From positions 61,816 to 125,815 of the forward strand of contig SJCO01000018.1 of NCBI GenBank assembly GCA_005217565.1: 64,000 bases of DNA, read 5' to 3'. Source of the stretch: Puteibacter caeruleilacunae (GTDB taxonomy: Bacteria; Bacteroidota; Bacteroidia; Bacteroidales; Prolixibacteraceae). The position numbers and the translations under genes were made by a program. This document shows, in pieces, positions 52,754 through 61,524 of the stretch (position 1 is its first letter; every line of letters starts with the position of its first letter). The notes beneath the pieces were generated by a model, which saw only the letters and a list, made by a program, of their open reading frames with translations, searched no databases and was not told the origin of the DNA.

Positions 52754-53680
52754 CTAAACTGTATCGCAATGCTCTTTAATCCATTTCCGAAATGCATGTG
52801 ATTTCAATCGAGATACTGAAATGTACTCTGGCAATTGTTTATGATCATGAATACGAACCTTTAATTTCCCGTTTCCTGCTGTAATAATCTCATGAACACA
52901 CTCAGGTGAGATAATGAACTGTCGGTTGGCGCGAAAAAACATGTCGGTTGAAACCTTCTTCTCTATTTTGTCCAGGGAGTCATCAATAACATACGACCGA
53001 AGTGTCTTCATCACCAGGTAAGTAATTTTCTGTTGCGAGTAAAAACACATAATTTCCTCTGCATCAATAAGCTTATCTTTATTCCCAACTGAAAACATAA
53101 TCATCTTCCGGGCCACCGGAGCATCCTCCACTACCGACATTTCAGTAACTGGAGTGTCGTTCAGTTCGGTTTCCTCTGTTATATCACTCGACATTTCAGT
53201 CGTTGGTGTAACAATCTCCTCTCTTTCATCTTCAGTAGCAGCTAAAAGCTCAACAGTTAGGATTATACTGTCAATAGCAGTGACTTTTACTCTTGTGCCT
53301 CGAGGAATTAAAACTCCATATTTTGAAATAGCCTGCCATGTATCCCCGTCGATCATTACATGTCCCCAGTCTTTATCTGGATCAATAGTATCACACACCT
53401 TTCCTGTTCGTCCAATCATGCCATGCACATTGGTTCTAACTTCTTTTTCTGTTTTATAAGCATAATTAACCATGAATGGTTTTATACCTAAAAATCCGAC
53501 CAGGGTACCAACAATAAATAAAACCAATTGTACTGTGGAAGGGGCATCAAAAAATCCTCCAACAGATGCAAAGAAACACCCAATACCTATAGAAGCCATT
53601 AAAAACGACGGAATAAAAATCTCCAATATCAGAAAAAGTATAAATGCAATAAACCAATAATGCCAAATATCAAACTCCAT
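52754..53680 (-). CDS. NfeD-LytTR fusion: membrane-bound putative transcription regulator
   Basis: 308 residues. Residues 1-75 are four membrane segments like NfeD (HYWFIAFILFLILEIFIPSFL), residues about 80-150 an OB-fold domain like NfeD (VHGMIGRTGKVCDTIDPDKDW and GDTWQAIS), residues about 150-190 an acidic Thr/Glu linker, and residues about 193-305 a LytTR DNA-binding domain (EIMCFYSQQKITYLVM, then DMFFRANRQFIISPECVHEI, FFRxxRxxI hallmark). The N-terminus is homologous to the NfeD in the next gene. The stop of the BtpA gene is 3 bp before the start, so the two are co-transcribed. A membrane signal to DNA is implied, but untested. Confidence 0.85.
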   Translation of the reverse strand: MEFDIWHYWFIAFILFLILEIFIPSFLMASIGIGCFFASVGGFFDAPSTVQLVLFIVGTLVGFLGIKPFMVNYAYKTEKEVRTNVHGMIGRTGKVCDTIDPDKDWGHVMIDGDTWQAISKYGVLIPRGTRVKVTAIDSIILTVELLAATEDEREEIVTPTTEMSSDITEETELNDTPVTEMSVVEDAPVARKMIMFSVGNKDKLIDAEEIMCFYSQQKITYLVMKTLRSYVIDDSLDKIEKKVSTDMFFRANRQFIISPECVHEIITAGNGKLKVRIHDHKQLPEYISVSRLKSHAFRKWIKEHCDTV

Positions 53681-53683
53681 ACC

Positions 53684-54490
53684 CTATGATTCTTGTTGTT
53701 TTAATTCTTTAATTTTACGTCCTAACAATGCTAAACGTTCTTTAGACATCTCATTACTCCAAACTCCATCTTCTTTTATCCAGGAACCAATGATAAAACC
53801 ATCAGCAAATTTCCAAAGAGCTTCTATATTATCGATGGTTATGCCTGATCCAATCCACAACGGTAATTTACAATGGGCATAAGCAGCCTTGAGTTGTTCA
53901 ATATCTACACTTTTACCTGTTGATGCTCCAGTCACAATTACACCATCACTCAAAAAGAATTCAGCCGCATCAATCCAAGTAGTTATTTCAATATCCTGAC
54001 TAATTGCATGTGATGAATGTTTTTTCTGGATATCTGAGAATATGGCAACCTCTTCTGCATCTATTGATTTTCGATAACGCAACAATTCACCTGCATCACT
54101 CTCCATCAAGCCTTCATCTGCCAAATGCCCAAACACCATTCCTTCCCCACGTATGAACTGAAGACCTGCCACCTTAGCTACGGCCAAAGCTTCTCTATTC
54201 GCTCCGGCCAATATTTGAATACCTACAGGAATATTAACTTCTTGTTTAATGGCTATAGCAACACGTGTCATTAACGCAACCACTTCTGGACCAACTTTCC
54301 GCTTCAAATAGGGTCTGTCATGCATATTCTCGATAAGAATTGCATCAAATCCTGCATTTTCAAGAAAAATAGCTTCCCCAACAGCTTTATTTACTATGTC
54401 ATTAATATTACCTTTGTAATGAGGTGCCCCTGGAGAGGCATTGGTATGAACCATGCCAATAATTTTTTTGGGATCCTTTTTAGTAACCAT
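53684..54490 (-). CDS. BtpA/SgcQ family TIM-barrel protein
   Basis: 268 residues. The BtpA fold is indicated by GMVHTNASPGAPHYKG, FLENAGFDAILIENMHDRPYL, the core VGIQILAGANREALAVA and the late GSGITIDNIEALWKFADGFIIGS. BtpA was first linked to photosystem I stability; the family also includes SgcQ of carbohydrate operons and is annotated as a nucleosidase-like or phosphosugar-binding barrel. The exact reaction is unknown. It is the first gene of the unit with NfeD-LytTR, with a 3-bp gap. Confidence 0.88.
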   Translation of the reverse strand: MVTKKDPKKIIGMVHTNASPGAPHYKGNINDIVNKAVGEAIFLENAGFDAILIENMHDRPYLKRKVGPEVVALMTRVAIAIKQEVNIPVGIQILAGANREALAVAKVAGLQFIRGEGMVFGHLADEGLMESDAGELLRYRKSIDAEEVAIFSDIQKKHSSHAISQDIEITTWIDAAEFFLSDGVIVTGASTGKSVDIEQLKAAYAHCKLPLWIGSGITIDNIEALWKFADGFIIGSWIKEDGVWSNEMSKERLALLGRKIKELKQQES

Positions 54491-54590
54491 TCATGGTAAA
54501 GTTTAGGTTTTGATTGCCTTCATTAGCGGGTAACAAAATATGGAAATCTTTTCTGTTTCCAAACACACGAAACCAAATAATTTGTCTATT

Positions 54591-55364
54591 ATGATAGATT
54601 TACACATGCACACTGTACTTTCTGATGGAAAAGACAATCATGAAAGTCACATTAAGATGGCCCTACAGAAAGGGATTGAGATCATGGGATTTACTGATCA
54701 TATCTGTTTGAAGCCAGTAAACTGGGCTATACGCCAAGAAGATTTGGCAGTAATGGCAGAAAAAATCCAAGATCTTAAAGATCAGAACTGGGGGCCTTTA
54801 GAAATACGGTTTGGTGTTGAAATGGATTATTTTCCTCATAAAGAAAAAGAAATTGCTCAAATTATAAGTCAGCTACCATTAGACTATGTTATTGGATCGA
54901 TTCATTTCATTGACGACTGGAACTATGATACTGATAAAAGCTTGTATGGCAAATGGACCAACGATGAACTTTATGAAATGTATTTTGATATTGTTCAACA
55001 AGCAGCAAAGTCTGGCCTGTTCGATATTATAGGACACATGGACCTTATCAAAAAGTTTAGGATATGGCCTGAACATAGCGTAGACCACCTTTATGAAAGA
55101 ACCGTCAAAACCATTGCAGAGAATAACCTGGTCGTGGAATTGAATACTAGTGGTGTAGATCGACCATGTGGAGAGTTCTTCCCCAATGAGCAAATTATTG
55201 GATTATTACGCAAATATGAAGTTCCAATGACGTTAGGATCAGATGCTCACAACCAAAACCAGGTTGGGCGTCATTTCCATGAAGCAATCGAGCTGCTTAA
55301 ATCATATGGATACAATGAGCTCTATGCATTTAAGAAGAGAAAGAAAGAACGATATCGGATTTAA
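54591..55364 (+). CDS. PHP-domain phosphoesterase (histidinol-phosphatase-like)
   Basis: About 257 residues from ATG at 54591 (MIDLHMHTVLSDGKD), chosen because the first PHP metal motif DLHMHT then begins at residue 3; an upstream ATG at 54540 is less likely. Other PHP motifs are GFTDHICL, FGVEMDYFP, GSIHFID, IIGHMDLIKKF and GSDAHNQNQVG. The family includes HisK-type histidinol phosphatase and other phosphoesterases. No his genes are near, so the substrate is open. Confidence 0.88.
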   Translation: MIDLHMHTVLSDGKDNHESHIKMALQKGIEIMGFTDHICLKPVNWAIRQEDLAVMAEKIQDLKDQNWGPLEIRFGVEMDYFPHKEKEIAQIISQLPLDYVIGSIHFIDDWNYDTDKSLYGKWTNDELYEMYFDIVQQAAKSGLFDIIGHMDLIKKFRIWPEHSVDHLYERTVKTIAENNLVVELNTSGVDRPCGEFFPNEQIIGLLRKYEVPMTLGSDAHNQNQVGRHFHEAIELLKSYGYNELYAFKKRKKERYRI

Positions 55365-55394
55365 TTTTCTAAGCATTTAAGATTTTTCTCGCAT

Positions 55395-56318
55395 ATGAAA
55401 TTTGAAATATTACGTAACATGTCGGCCCCTGCGAAACTATTCTTTACCCTCTTAATAATGGTTTCTTGTATACTGTTGTTTTTCCTTATTGGGTTAATTG
55501 TAGCTATTCCTTTCTGGGGAACCGAAGTAATTACTGATCAAGGTTTCTTCTCGGACTTTACAAATCCTGAAAGAATAAATGCCATAAAGTGTTTCCAGGT
55601 AATCCAGCATATTGGCATGTTTGTAGCTCCTGCATTTGTGATGGCCTGGATATTTAGTGACCGAATTAGTGAGTATTTATATTTTAATCGTAAAATTAAT
55701 CCTCGCAGTATTCTCTTAGCCTGTCTGGTTATACTTGTAGCTAATCCTGCAATTAACAAACTTGGCGAATTAAATGCTTCACTGCAACTTCCTGAAGCAC
55801 TTAGCGGTGTAGAGAACTGGATGCGAAATGCAGAAGAAAACGCAAAAGAAATTACCCAATCTTTTCTCTTTGTTGACGGAATTGATGCCCTACTATTCAA
55901 TATTTTTATGCTTGGATTTCTTCCTGGCTTAGGTGAAGAACTATTATTTAGAGGAGTCATTCAGAAATACTTTGGTCAGTTAAGCAAGAATATACATTGG
56001 CCCATATGGATTACAGCAGCCATTTTTAGTGCATTACACTTCCAATTTTACGGTTTTCTCCCTCGTCTGGTACTGGGAGCCCTATTTGGTTATTTATTAG
56101 TCTGGAGTGGCTCTATTTGGCTTCCTATCATTGCTCACTTCTTCAACAATTCCTCAGCTGTAGTTTTCTACTATTACTACAACAAAGGAATTACGAACCT
56201 TGATCCTGAGCTTATAGGAACTGGAGAGAATCAAGGTCTATGGATAACTGGTAGTCTGCTATTATCATCCATATTCATTTATGCTATCTTCAAGACAGAA
56301 CAACAAAAAGATTCATGA
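55395..56318 (+). CDS. CPBP family intramembrane glutamic protease
   Basis: 307 residues with about seven to eight membrane segments. The conserved Abi/CPBP motifs are present: EELLFRGVIQKYF (EExxxR) near residue 187, SALHFQFYGFLPRLVLGALFG with FxxxH, and HFFNN near the end. The active-site Glu-Glu-Arg and His are all there. In other bacteria these proteases mature or inactivate peptides or regulate membrane proteins. It follows the PHP gene by 30 bp on the same strand and could share a transcript. Confidence 0.9.
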   Translation: MKFEILRNMSAPAKLFFTLLIMVSCILLFFLIGLIVAIPFWGTEVITDQGFFSDFTNPERINAIKCFQVIQHIGMFVAPAFVMAWIFSDRISEYLYFNRKINPRSILLACLVILVANPAINKLGELNASLQLPEALSGVENWMRNAEENAKEITQSFLFVDGIDALLFNIFMLGFLPGLGEELLFRGVIQKYFGQLSKNIHWPIWITAAIFSALHFQFYGFLPRLVLGALFGYLLVWSGSIWLPIIAHFFNNSSAVVFYYYYNKGITNLDPELIGTGENQGLWITGSLLLSSIFIYAIFKTEQQKDS

Positions 56319-56333
56319 TAAGATAAATGCTCA

Positions 56334-57083
56334 TTAATTGTTTTCAGCACCAAATGGAATATTGGTTTGCAATTTCTGAGCAGCAATCTTTTTACGTTCC
56401 TTAGGGCGATAGAAATAAATCACACCATACTTGGCTGCCTCCTTGCGTTTTTCTTCATCAGGAAGATCAACAAATTTTTCCTCCACCTCATTCCATACAT
56501 TCAAGATGAGTGTATCAGCCTCTTCTCTTAATTCTGCAACTTTCTCTGATGCTCGGGCGGTTATACTCTGCAACATCTTCTGGTGACGATAGGCATCAAC
56601 ATATTCTTCGTAGTGTACTTTTACCACGGCAATTGAAGGGCTATAAATTGCACTACCCTCTCCCATTCGGGTTCTCTCTTGCTCTCCTTCGATAACCTTT
56701 TTACCCCAATCAATCACATCTGAATCATGCTTAAATACAGGTACACTTTTGTCATGCTTGTTCAAGCCGTAGAACTCTCTGACATGTGGTTTCAACTCGC
56801 CACGAATAATGGCAAAATTCATCACCTGAATGAAGTGAGACACATACAGTCGCGCTTTCTTTAAAAGCTCATTGTAGTTTTTACTTTTATCTCCCTGATT
56901 CTTTCTTGCACGTCGATGTTGGGCAACAACCTGCTCAAAAGATGGAGTAAAAGCTTGCATCCGTGATAGATTTATTTGAGAAAAGGCCAACTCTGATAAT
57001 GGCGTTTTCATTGCTATTGCCAATGCATTCTTCAATGCACGCAATCTTGCTTGATCTGTGTTTGGGAGTCTTCTATAGGGCAT
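56334..57083 (-). CDS. Conserved hypothetical helical protein
   Basis: 249 residues, no signal peptide and no membrane segment. It begins MPYRRLPNTDQARLRALKNA and is helical and strongly charged, with VAQHRRARKNQGDKSKNYNELL, a Tyr-rich YVSHFIQVMNFAII segment, and YFYRPKERKKIAA near the end. I do not recognise a family, and no catalytic motif is visible. It lies convergent to the CPBP gene. Codon and base composition look like the neighbours. Confidence 0.7.
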   Translation of the reverse strand: MPYRRLPNTDQARLRALKNALAIAMKTPLSELAFSQINLSRMQAFTPSFEQVVAQHRRARKNQGDKSKNYNELLKKARLYVSHFIQVMNFAIIRGELKPHVREFYGLNKHDKSVPVFKHDSDVIDWGKKVIEGEQERTRMGEGSAIYSPSIAVVKVHYEEYVDAYRHQKMLQSITARASEKVAELREEADTLILNVWNEVEEKFVDLPDEEKRKEAAKYGVIYFYRPKERKKIAAQKLQTNIPFGAENN

Positions 57084-57163
57084 ATCACATTATTAACATT
57101 CCTTATTGCGAATATAATGAAACCAATCGACATATTGTTCTTCGCACTTAGGGAAGTTATCAA

Positions 57164-57195
57164 CAAAAAAGGCACCTCGCAATGAGATGCCTTTA
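57164..57195 (-). terminator. Terminator of the sdhCAB operon
   Basis: On the minus strand AAAGGCATCTC, loop, GAGGTGCCTTT followed by TTTTG, beginning 20 bp past the sdhB stop. Confidence 0.8.
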
Positions 57196-57215
57196 ATATT
57201 GAGAATAAAATTAGA

Positions 57216-57977
57216 TTATTCTGAGATCTTCGCCAATAAGTACTCTCTATTCAAACGAGCAATATTGGAGATAGAAATTGCCTTAGGACATTCAACCTCA
57301 CAAGCTCCAGTGTTAGTACATCCACCGAAACCTAGTTCGTCCATCTTAGCAACCATGTTTCTTGCACGTTTCTTAGCTTCAACACGTCCTTGTGGCAATT
57401 TAGCCAGGTGAGAAACTTTAGCAGAAACGAACAACATTGCTGAAGAGTTCTTACAAGCAGAAACACAAGCACCACAACCAATACAAGCTGCAGCGTCCAT
57501 AGCTTCCTCTGCATCTTCGTAACTTACTGGAATCGCGTTTCCATCAGGTACACCACCTGTATTTACTGAAACGAAACCTCCAGACTGAAGAATCTTCTCA
57601 AATGCATCACGGTCAACAATCAAGTCTTTGATTACAGGGAAAGCACCAGCTCTCCAAGGCTCAACTGTAATTGTTTCACCTTCGCTGAACTTACGCATGT
57701 GCAACTGACAAGTTGTAATTTCAGTATCAGGTCCGTGAGGTCTTCCGTTGATGTAAAGACTACACATTCCGCAGATACCCTCACGACAATCGTGATCGAA
57801 TGCAATAGGCTCTTTTCCTTCACCTACCAATTTCTCATTCAGGATATCCATCATTTCAAGGAATGAACTTCCTTGTGAAACATTCTCTACCTCATAGGTT
57901 TCAAATCTTCCTTTATCTGAAGGACTACTTTGTCTCCAGACTTTTACATATATCTTTTTTAAAATAACGTCAGCCAT
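57216..57977 (-). CDS. sdhB: Succinate dehydrogenase/fumarate reductase iron-sulfur subunit
   Basis: 253 residues. The [2Fe-2S] site is [19 protein letters not shown], and two further Cys clusters are [13 protein letters not shown] and [15 protein letters not shown] for the [4Fe-4S] and [3Fe-4S] centres. It passes electrons between the flavin subunit and the quinone site. Last gene of the sdhCAB operon, in the order typical for Bacteroidota type-B complexes. A terminator follows 20 bp later. Confidence 0.97.
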   Translation of the reverse strand: MADVILKKIYVKVWRQSSPSDKGRFETYEVENVSQGSSFLEMMDILNEKLVGEGKEPIAFDHDCREGICGMCSLYINGRPHGPDTEITTCQLHMRKFSEGETITVEPWRAGAFPVIKDLIVDRDAFEKILQSGGFVSVNTGGVPDGNAIPVSYEDAEEAMDAAACIGCGACVSACKNSSAMLFVSAKVSHLAKLPQGRVEAKKRARNMVAKMDELGFGGCTNTGACEVECPKAISISNIARLNREYLLAKISE

Positions 57978-58037
57978 AATGATAACTTTTTGACTAAGAC
58001 AAGATTGATTCTATAAAGGAATCAACCTTAATCTAAA

Positions 58038-59978
58038 TTACTTGTAACTTCTCTGTACCAGTTTAACATTCTCGAAAATCAAGTCTTCCTTATGAAGAGT
58101 AGGCTCTTGGTCATCACCTTTGTATTCCCAAGCAGAAACATATACGAAGTTTTCATCGTCACGTTTAGCCTCACCTTCTTCAGTAGTTGACTCCTCACGA
58201 TAGTGTCCACCACATGATTCGTTACGATCTAAAGCATCACGAGCCATCAACTCTCCTAGTTCAAGGAAGTCAGCAACACGAGCAGCTTTTTCTAATTCAG
58301 GATTCAAAGTATTCATTTCGCCAGGAATAAATACATCTTTCCAGAATTCAGCGCGTAGCGCTTTAATCTCTTCGATCGCCTCCTTCAGACCTTGCTCATT
58401 ACGTGACATACCAACTTTATCCCACATAATGTGACCTAGTTGCTTGTGGAAGTGATCTACAGAATTCTTTCCTTTGATGTTGAACAATTTCTCCAAACGA
58501 CCAACAACTTCCTTCTCTACTGCTTCGAATTCAGGAGCGTTAGTATCAACTTTAGGAGTCATGATCTCATCAGCAAGATAGTCACCAATTGTATAAGGCA
58601 ATACGAAATAACCATCAGCTAATCCTTGCATCAATGCAGAAGCACCCAAACGGTTAGCTCCGTGATCAGAGAAGTTAGCCTCACCAATTGAATACAATCC
58701 AGGAACAGTTGTCATCAAGTTATAGTCAACCCAGGTACCACCCATTGAATAGTGGATTGCTGGATAAATCATCATAGGCTCTTTGTATGGATCAACATCA
58801 GTGATCTTCTCATACATTTGGAAAAGGTTTCCGTAACGAGCTTTGATTACATCCTCACCTAAACGCTGAATTGCATATTTAAAATCAAGGAATACTGCTT
58901 TACCAGTATTGTTCACACCAAAACCTGCATCACAACGCTCTTTTGCTGCACGAGAAGCAACGTCACGAGGAACAAGGTTTCCGTATGAAGGATATCTTCT
59001 TTCAAGATAAAAATCGCGATCCTCATCAGCGATGTCATTAGGACCGATTTCACCTTTCTGAAGTTTTACAGCATCTTCTTTCTTCTTTGGAGTCCATACA
59101 CGACCATCGTTACGCAATGACTCTGACATCAATGTCAACTTAGACTGCTGATCTCCGTGCACTGGAATACATGTTGGGTGAATCTGTACAAAACAAGGGT
59201 TTCCGAAATAAGCTCCACGCTTATAAGCAACCCAAGATGCTGAACCATTACATCCCATTGCATTCGTTGAAAGGAAGAATACGTTACCATAACCTCCAGA
59301 TGCAATAACTACTGCATGACCACCAAAACGCTTGATTTCACCTGTAGTCATATCACGAGCAATAATACCGCGTGCTTTACCGTCGATCTTAACAATGTCA
59401 AGCATTTCGTGACGGGTATACATTTTGATACTACCTTTAGCAATCTGACGGTTCATTGCAGCGTAACAACCTAGCAACAACTGCTGACCGGTTTGTCCGC
59501 GAGCATAGAAAGTACGACTTACCAATACACCACCGAATGAACGGTTAGCTAAGGTACCGCCGTATTCACGACCGAATGGTACACCTTGAGCAACGCACTG
59601 GTCGATAATATTTGGTGAAACCTCAGCCAAACGATATACGTTAGCTTCACGAGCACGGTAGTCACCACCTTTAATTGTATCATAGAACAAACGATAAATC
59701 GAATCGTTATCGTTCTGATAGTTTTTCGCAGCATTGATACCACCCTGAGCAGCAATAGAGTGTGCTCTACGTGGGCTATCCTGGTAACAGAATGCATGCA
59801 CATTATATCCTAATTCGGCCAAAGATGCAGCAGCAGAACCTCCTGCTAATCCTGTACCAACTACAATTACATCTAGTTTTCTTTTATTTGCCGGACTAAC
59901 TACTTTAATTGCTGCCTTGTGCCTGCTCCACTTCTCAGCTAATGGTCCTTCTGGTATTTTTGAATTTAAAATACTCAT
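58038..59978 (-). CDS. sdhA: Succinate dehydrogenase/fumarate reductase flavoprotein subunit
   Basis: 646 residues. The FAD-binding region starts [21 protein letters not shown] with the covalent-FAD His context [14 protein letters not shown]. Substrate and active-site residues lie in the [14 protein letters not shown] and [19 protein letters not shown] ([14 protein letters not shown]) blocks, with [15 protein letters not shown] late. It oxidises succinate (or reduces fumarate) in the respiratory chain. It is 19 bp after sdhC and 60 bp before sdhB. Confidence 0.97.
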   Translation of the reverse strand: MSILNSKIPEGPLAEKWSRHKAAIKVVSPANKRKLDVIVVGTGLAGGSAAASLAELGYNVHAFCYQDSPRRAHSIAAQGGINAAKNYQNDNDSIYRLFYDTIKGGDYRAREANVYRLAEVSPNIIDQCVAQGVPFGREYGGTLANRSFGGVLVSRTFYARGQTGQQLLLGCYAAMNRQIAKGSIKMYTRHEMLDIVKIDGKARGIIARDMTTGEIKRFGGHAVVIASGGYGNVFFLSTNAMGCNGSASWVAYKRGAYFGNPCFVQIHPTCIPVHGDQQSKLTLMSESLRNDGRVWTPKKKEDAVKLQKGEIGPNDIADEDRDFYLERRYPSYGNLVPRDVASRAAKERCDAGFGVNNTGKAVFLDFKYAIQRLGEDVIKARYGNLFQMYEKITDVDPYKEPMMIYPAIHYSMGGTWVDYNLMTTVPGLYSIGEANFSDHGANRLGASALMQGLADGYFVLPYTIGDYLADEIMTPKVDTNAPEFEAVEKEVVGRLEKLFNIKGKNSVDHFHKQLGHIMWDKVGMSRNEQGLKEAIEEIKALRAEFWKDVFIPGEMNTLNPELEKAARVADFLELGELMARDALDRNESCGGHYREESTTEEGEAKRDDENFVYVSAWEYKGDDQEPTLHKEDLIFENVKLVQRSYK

Positions 59979-59997
59979 AACTTAATCACTTTCTAGA

Positions 59998-60693
59998 TTA
60001 AAACTTTAACATGAAATACAGTGGGATAATTGAATATCCTACAGCCACTATAACAGCAAAACAAGTTGCTATTCTTTCCAAACGCTTTCTCCAAACGGTG
60101 TTGTTAAATCCAATAGTTTGGAAAGCCGACCAGAATCCGTGAGTCATGTGTAAACCTAACAATACAGATCCAAGAATGTACAATACACCATAGCACATGC
60201 TACCTTTAAACAATGAAGCTACCAATGCATATGCATTCTCCATCGCTACTTCTGTACCTCCCTGCATTACATGCACATGAGTCAACAATGGATCACCACT
60301 AACTTTCATCTTCCAGAAGAAGTTCATAATGTGAACCACAAGGAAAACCAATATCAAAGAACCAAGAATTAACATGTTTCTTGATGCCCAGCTACTAGCA
60401 TTCTTCTGATCTCTTTTTGCAAACTTCACAGGTCTTGCCTTCATGTTCTGAAGGGTGATAATTAAAGACCAAATGATATGTACGATGAAACCTAATGCAA
60501 GAACTGGTTCCATAATACGAATGGCCGGATTGGTTGCCATGAAGTGCGCTGCCATGTTAAACAAATCTCCACTGTCATCAAAAATCAACATCAAGTTGAG
60601 CGACAAGTGAACAAGAACAAACATCATCAGGAATAATCCTGTAACGCTCATCATGAACTTTTTACCAATTGAGGCAGTAATAAAATTGCTCAT
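59998..60693 (-). CDS. sdhC: Succinate dehydrogenase cytochrome b subunit (type B)
   Basis: 231 residues with five membrane segments (LFLMMFVLVHLSLNLMLIF, VHIIWSLIITLQN, LILVFLVVHIMNFFW, LLGLHMTHGFW, and a last one). Conserved His residues (VHLSLN, VHIIW, VVHIMNF, LHMTHGFW) can bind two hemes. The single large cytochrome b without a separate SdhD is the type-B form of Bacteroidota and epsilon-proteobacteria. First gene of the operon, with a consensus promoter at 60744-60775. Confidence 0.95.
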   Translation of the reverse strand: MSNFITASIGKKFMMSVTGLFLMMFVLVHLSLNLMLIFDDSGDLFNMAAHFMATNPAIRIMEPVLALGFIVHIIWSLIITLQNMKARPVKFAKRDQKNASSWASRNMLILGSLILVFLVVHIMNFFWKMKVSGDPLLTHVHVMQGGTEVAMENAYALVASLFKGSMCYGVLYILGSVLLGLHMTHGFWSAFQTIGFNNTVWRKRLERIATCFAVIVAVGYSIIPLYFMLKF

Positions 60694-60743
60694 AAGATTA
60701 CCTATTTTTTAATTACAACTCTTAATAGCTCAATAATCAAACA

Positions 60744-60775
60744 CAAAAGTAGCCGCTGGACCATATCCAAGCAAA
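60744..60775 (-). promoter_or_regulatory. Predicted promoter of sdhCAB
   Basis: Minus strand TTTG (60775-60772), 20-nt spacer, TACTTTTG (60751-60744): a full match to the Bacteroidota consensus, 51 bp before the sdhC start. Confidence 0.65.
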
Positions 60776-60970
60776 AAAATGTTTTAATTTGGAATGTTTC
60801 TATGCTAATCCGTAACTCAAAATTAAAGAACAATTTATTATTTTATTATCCAACCACTGACAAACAAAGCCTAATACTCTGCACTACAATCCATTATACT
60901 ACTTCTCCAAAATCATTCTTAACAGTATATAACTGCTGAACATTGCTCAGTTTTTTTCGAAAAAGATACA

Positions 60971-61005
60971 AAAAAAGCCATCCGAATCATTTCGAATGGC
61001 TTTTA
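60971..61005 (-). terminator. Terminator after the Cys/Lys-rich protein gene
   Basis: On the minus strand AAAGCCATTCGAA, loop, TTCGGATGGCTTT and then TTTTT. It lies 46 bp past the small gene's stop and is well separated from the sdhC promoter. Confidence 0.7.
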
Positions 61006-61050
61006 CAGAAGGTTTAGTACCCTCCAATATCGTTAAAAAGAAGCTTTTTG

Positions 61051-61284
61051 TTATTTCTTACTACAACTCTTTTTGCACTCTGCTGACTTTTTACAAGCTT
61101 TCTTCTCGGCTTTTGTGCACTCTTTTGCGCATTCCTTTTTGCACTCTTTCTTATCTTTTGTGCACTTCTTTGTACATTCTTTCTTTTGTGGCTCTTTCTT
61201 CTGAACCATCGCGTTTGATACTGGTGCTGCTAAAGCAATAGCAAACATAAACATCATCGATAAAGCTAAAATCTTCTTTTTCAT
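61051..61284 (-). CDS. Small secreted Cys/Lys-rich protein
   Basis: About 77 residues from MKKKILALSMMFMFAIALAAP; the first three codons of the longer frame are not needed. A signal peptide ends near SNAMVQ. The mature part contains ten Cys in a near-regular KKxC pattern (KKECTKKCTKDKKECKKECA, then AECKKSCSKK). Such a chain could bind metal ions or form disulfides; it is unlike known metallothioneins in its heavy Lys content. It is divergent from a two-component system whose sensor also has Cys clusters, with 240 bp between the starts. Confidence 0.75.
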   Translation of the reverse strand: MKKKILALSMMFMFAIALAAPVSNAMVQKKEPQKKECTKKCTKDKKECKKECAKECTKAEKKACKKSAECKKSCSKK

Positions 61285-61404
61285 ATCTTTCATTTTTAAA
61301 GCTTCAAAAGGTCAATTTTATCCCTTTTAAAGTCGCATCACTCTTAGTTTAATTTTTTGGTTGATTTCCTAACAGTTCTGCTTTGTTCATAATTGTGAGT
61401 TATT

Positions 61405-61495
61405 TTAACATCGTTACAAACGTAACAACGTACACCTTAAAAATAGGTTATTACAGTGTTATAACATGTTATAGCAATGTTAAAACTGTATAACA
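61405..61495. promoter_or_regulatory. Cluster of dyads and TGTTA repeats between the divergent genes
   Basis: The 240-bp intergenic region has a 14-bp palindrome TATAACATGTTATA (61460-61473), an inverted repeat GTTACAAACGTAAC (61413-61426), and TGTTA repeated at 61457, 61468 and 61478 (10-11-bp spacing), with TAACA at 61406, 61423, 61462 and 61491. Such helical-phase repeats suit an OmpR-type regulator. Direct proof of binding is lacking. Confidence 0.4.
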
Positions 61496-61524
61496 CAACA
61501 ACTTTCTTGTTATTTTTGTTGAGT

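Noticed and set aside
57632..57823. Short ORFs inside sdhB and other core genes
   Set aside because: They overlap complete, well-conserved genes in another frame.
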